This document shows positions 55,748 to 56,254 of a DNA stretch of 56,254 nt, one piece after another; positions within the stretch are counted from its first letter, which is position 1, and each line of letters opens with the position of its first letter. A program made the translations under genes and the position numbers. Source of the stretch: Mnemiopsis leidyi (taxonomy: Eukaryota; Ctenophora; Tentaculata; Lobata; Bolinopsidae); contig JH154734.1 in NCBI GenBank assembly GCA_000226015.1, forward strand, positions 89,741 through 145,994. The letters run 5' to 3'. A model generated the notes under the pieces. It searched no databases. It was not told the origin of the DNA and saw only the letters and a list, made by a program, of their open reading frames with translations.

Positions 55748-56254
55748 AAAATATTCTTAACTTTAAAAATAAAATTACCTTGACTTCAATGGATGCAATG
55801 GAATGTACAAGTTACAAAAAATGTTTCTACTGTTCTAATGTATAATCTGCATTTCATCATGTGTTGCAATTTTATCCGGTCTGTTATCTCTACTTATTTT
55901 AGATGCAGCACTACTCCCCCTTTGGCTATTCACATCGACTATGTGTACTAAACTATGTTTGATGTTGGGATTGGCTCAGTTTTCTACCAGGTGAAACAAG
56001 CATTGGAACAAGGTTATGTTTTGTGAGAACAATATAGGCAGCACTCAGCTGTGGTCCTCTTGGACTGCTGCTGTTTACCCAGCAGCGTAATGATACTGCG
56101 ACAGCCCCGGCTAAAACGAGGGCCCCGTCATTGGGAGGCGCCGAAATGTCATAACAAGAATTGCGCCCGCTTAGTTAGGTCTCAGGCGGACGCTAGATTT
56201 CCATCTCTCCAATTCTAAAGTCAAAGAATCTTCTTTGATCTGCCCTCTGCTAAT
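55748..56254. other. Upstream region of kinase; GC-rich patch
   Basis: AT-rich to about 56040, then a GC-rich patch at 56080-56190 with several short inverted motifs. I could not assign it to a known RNA or element. It may hold the kinase promoter or 5' untranslated exon. Confidence 0.4.

Noticed and set aside
56080-56190. GC-rich patch considered as a small nuclear RNA, 5S rRNA or spliced-leader gene
   Set aside because: No match by eye to the conserved parts of U1, U2 or 5S RNA, and no Sm-like site in a convincing position.

Overview
This is a eukaryotic window, almost certainly from an invertebrate animal. Genes are broken into many short exons (about 60-450 nt) with GT-AG introns, the background is AT-rich, there are many micro- and minisatellites, and two assembly gaps (runs of N) fall inside repeats. 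Products are animal-type: a transmembrane adenylyl cyclase, lysosomal alpha-mannosidase, malic enzyme, the oxoglutarate carrier, PRP38A, COX5A and an IKK-like kinase. Dense packing, a nested gene and acceptor-like sites directly before several start codons would fit an early-branching animal such as a ctenophore, but that is inference only.

Layout. (1) 1374-27873, minus strand: most of the first half of an ADCY9-like adenylyl cyclase. Seventeen exons were chained by matching intron phases; both gene ends were not found. (2) 15039-24066, plus strand: a complete lysosomal alpha-mannosidase (16 constitutive-length exons, 980 codons) lying wholly inside a 12-kb intron of the cyclase. Its exon 6 exists in three tandem, diverged copies with identical phases, the signature of mutually exclusive splicing, and the copies are embedded in minisatellites made of CACGTG and TGACGTCA motifs, one array inverted relative to the others. 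(3) 27874-39660: gene-poor and repeat-rich, with a TIR element, a CpG-rich block carrying five copies of a hairpin motif, a weak four-exon candidate gene on the minus strand, and a 35-bp minisatellite with a gap. (4) 39982-44637, plus: a complete malic enzyme. (5) 45769-55696, minus: four complete genes head to tail with 330-560 nt between coding regions: the mitochondrial 2-oxoglutarate/malate carrier, PRPF38A, a COX5A with a large N-terminal extension, and an intronless IKK-like kinase.

Functional links. Malic enzyme and the malate/2-oxoglutarate carrier are convergent neighbours that share a substrate. The cyclase makes cAMP, and the arrays in its nested gene contain perfect consensus cAMP-response elements, which may or may not mean anything. 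A theme of the window is local tandem duplication that copies splice sites: a donor at 2276/2318, three acceptors at 15950-16062, four acceptors at 25536-25738, and a whole exon at 17051-18364.
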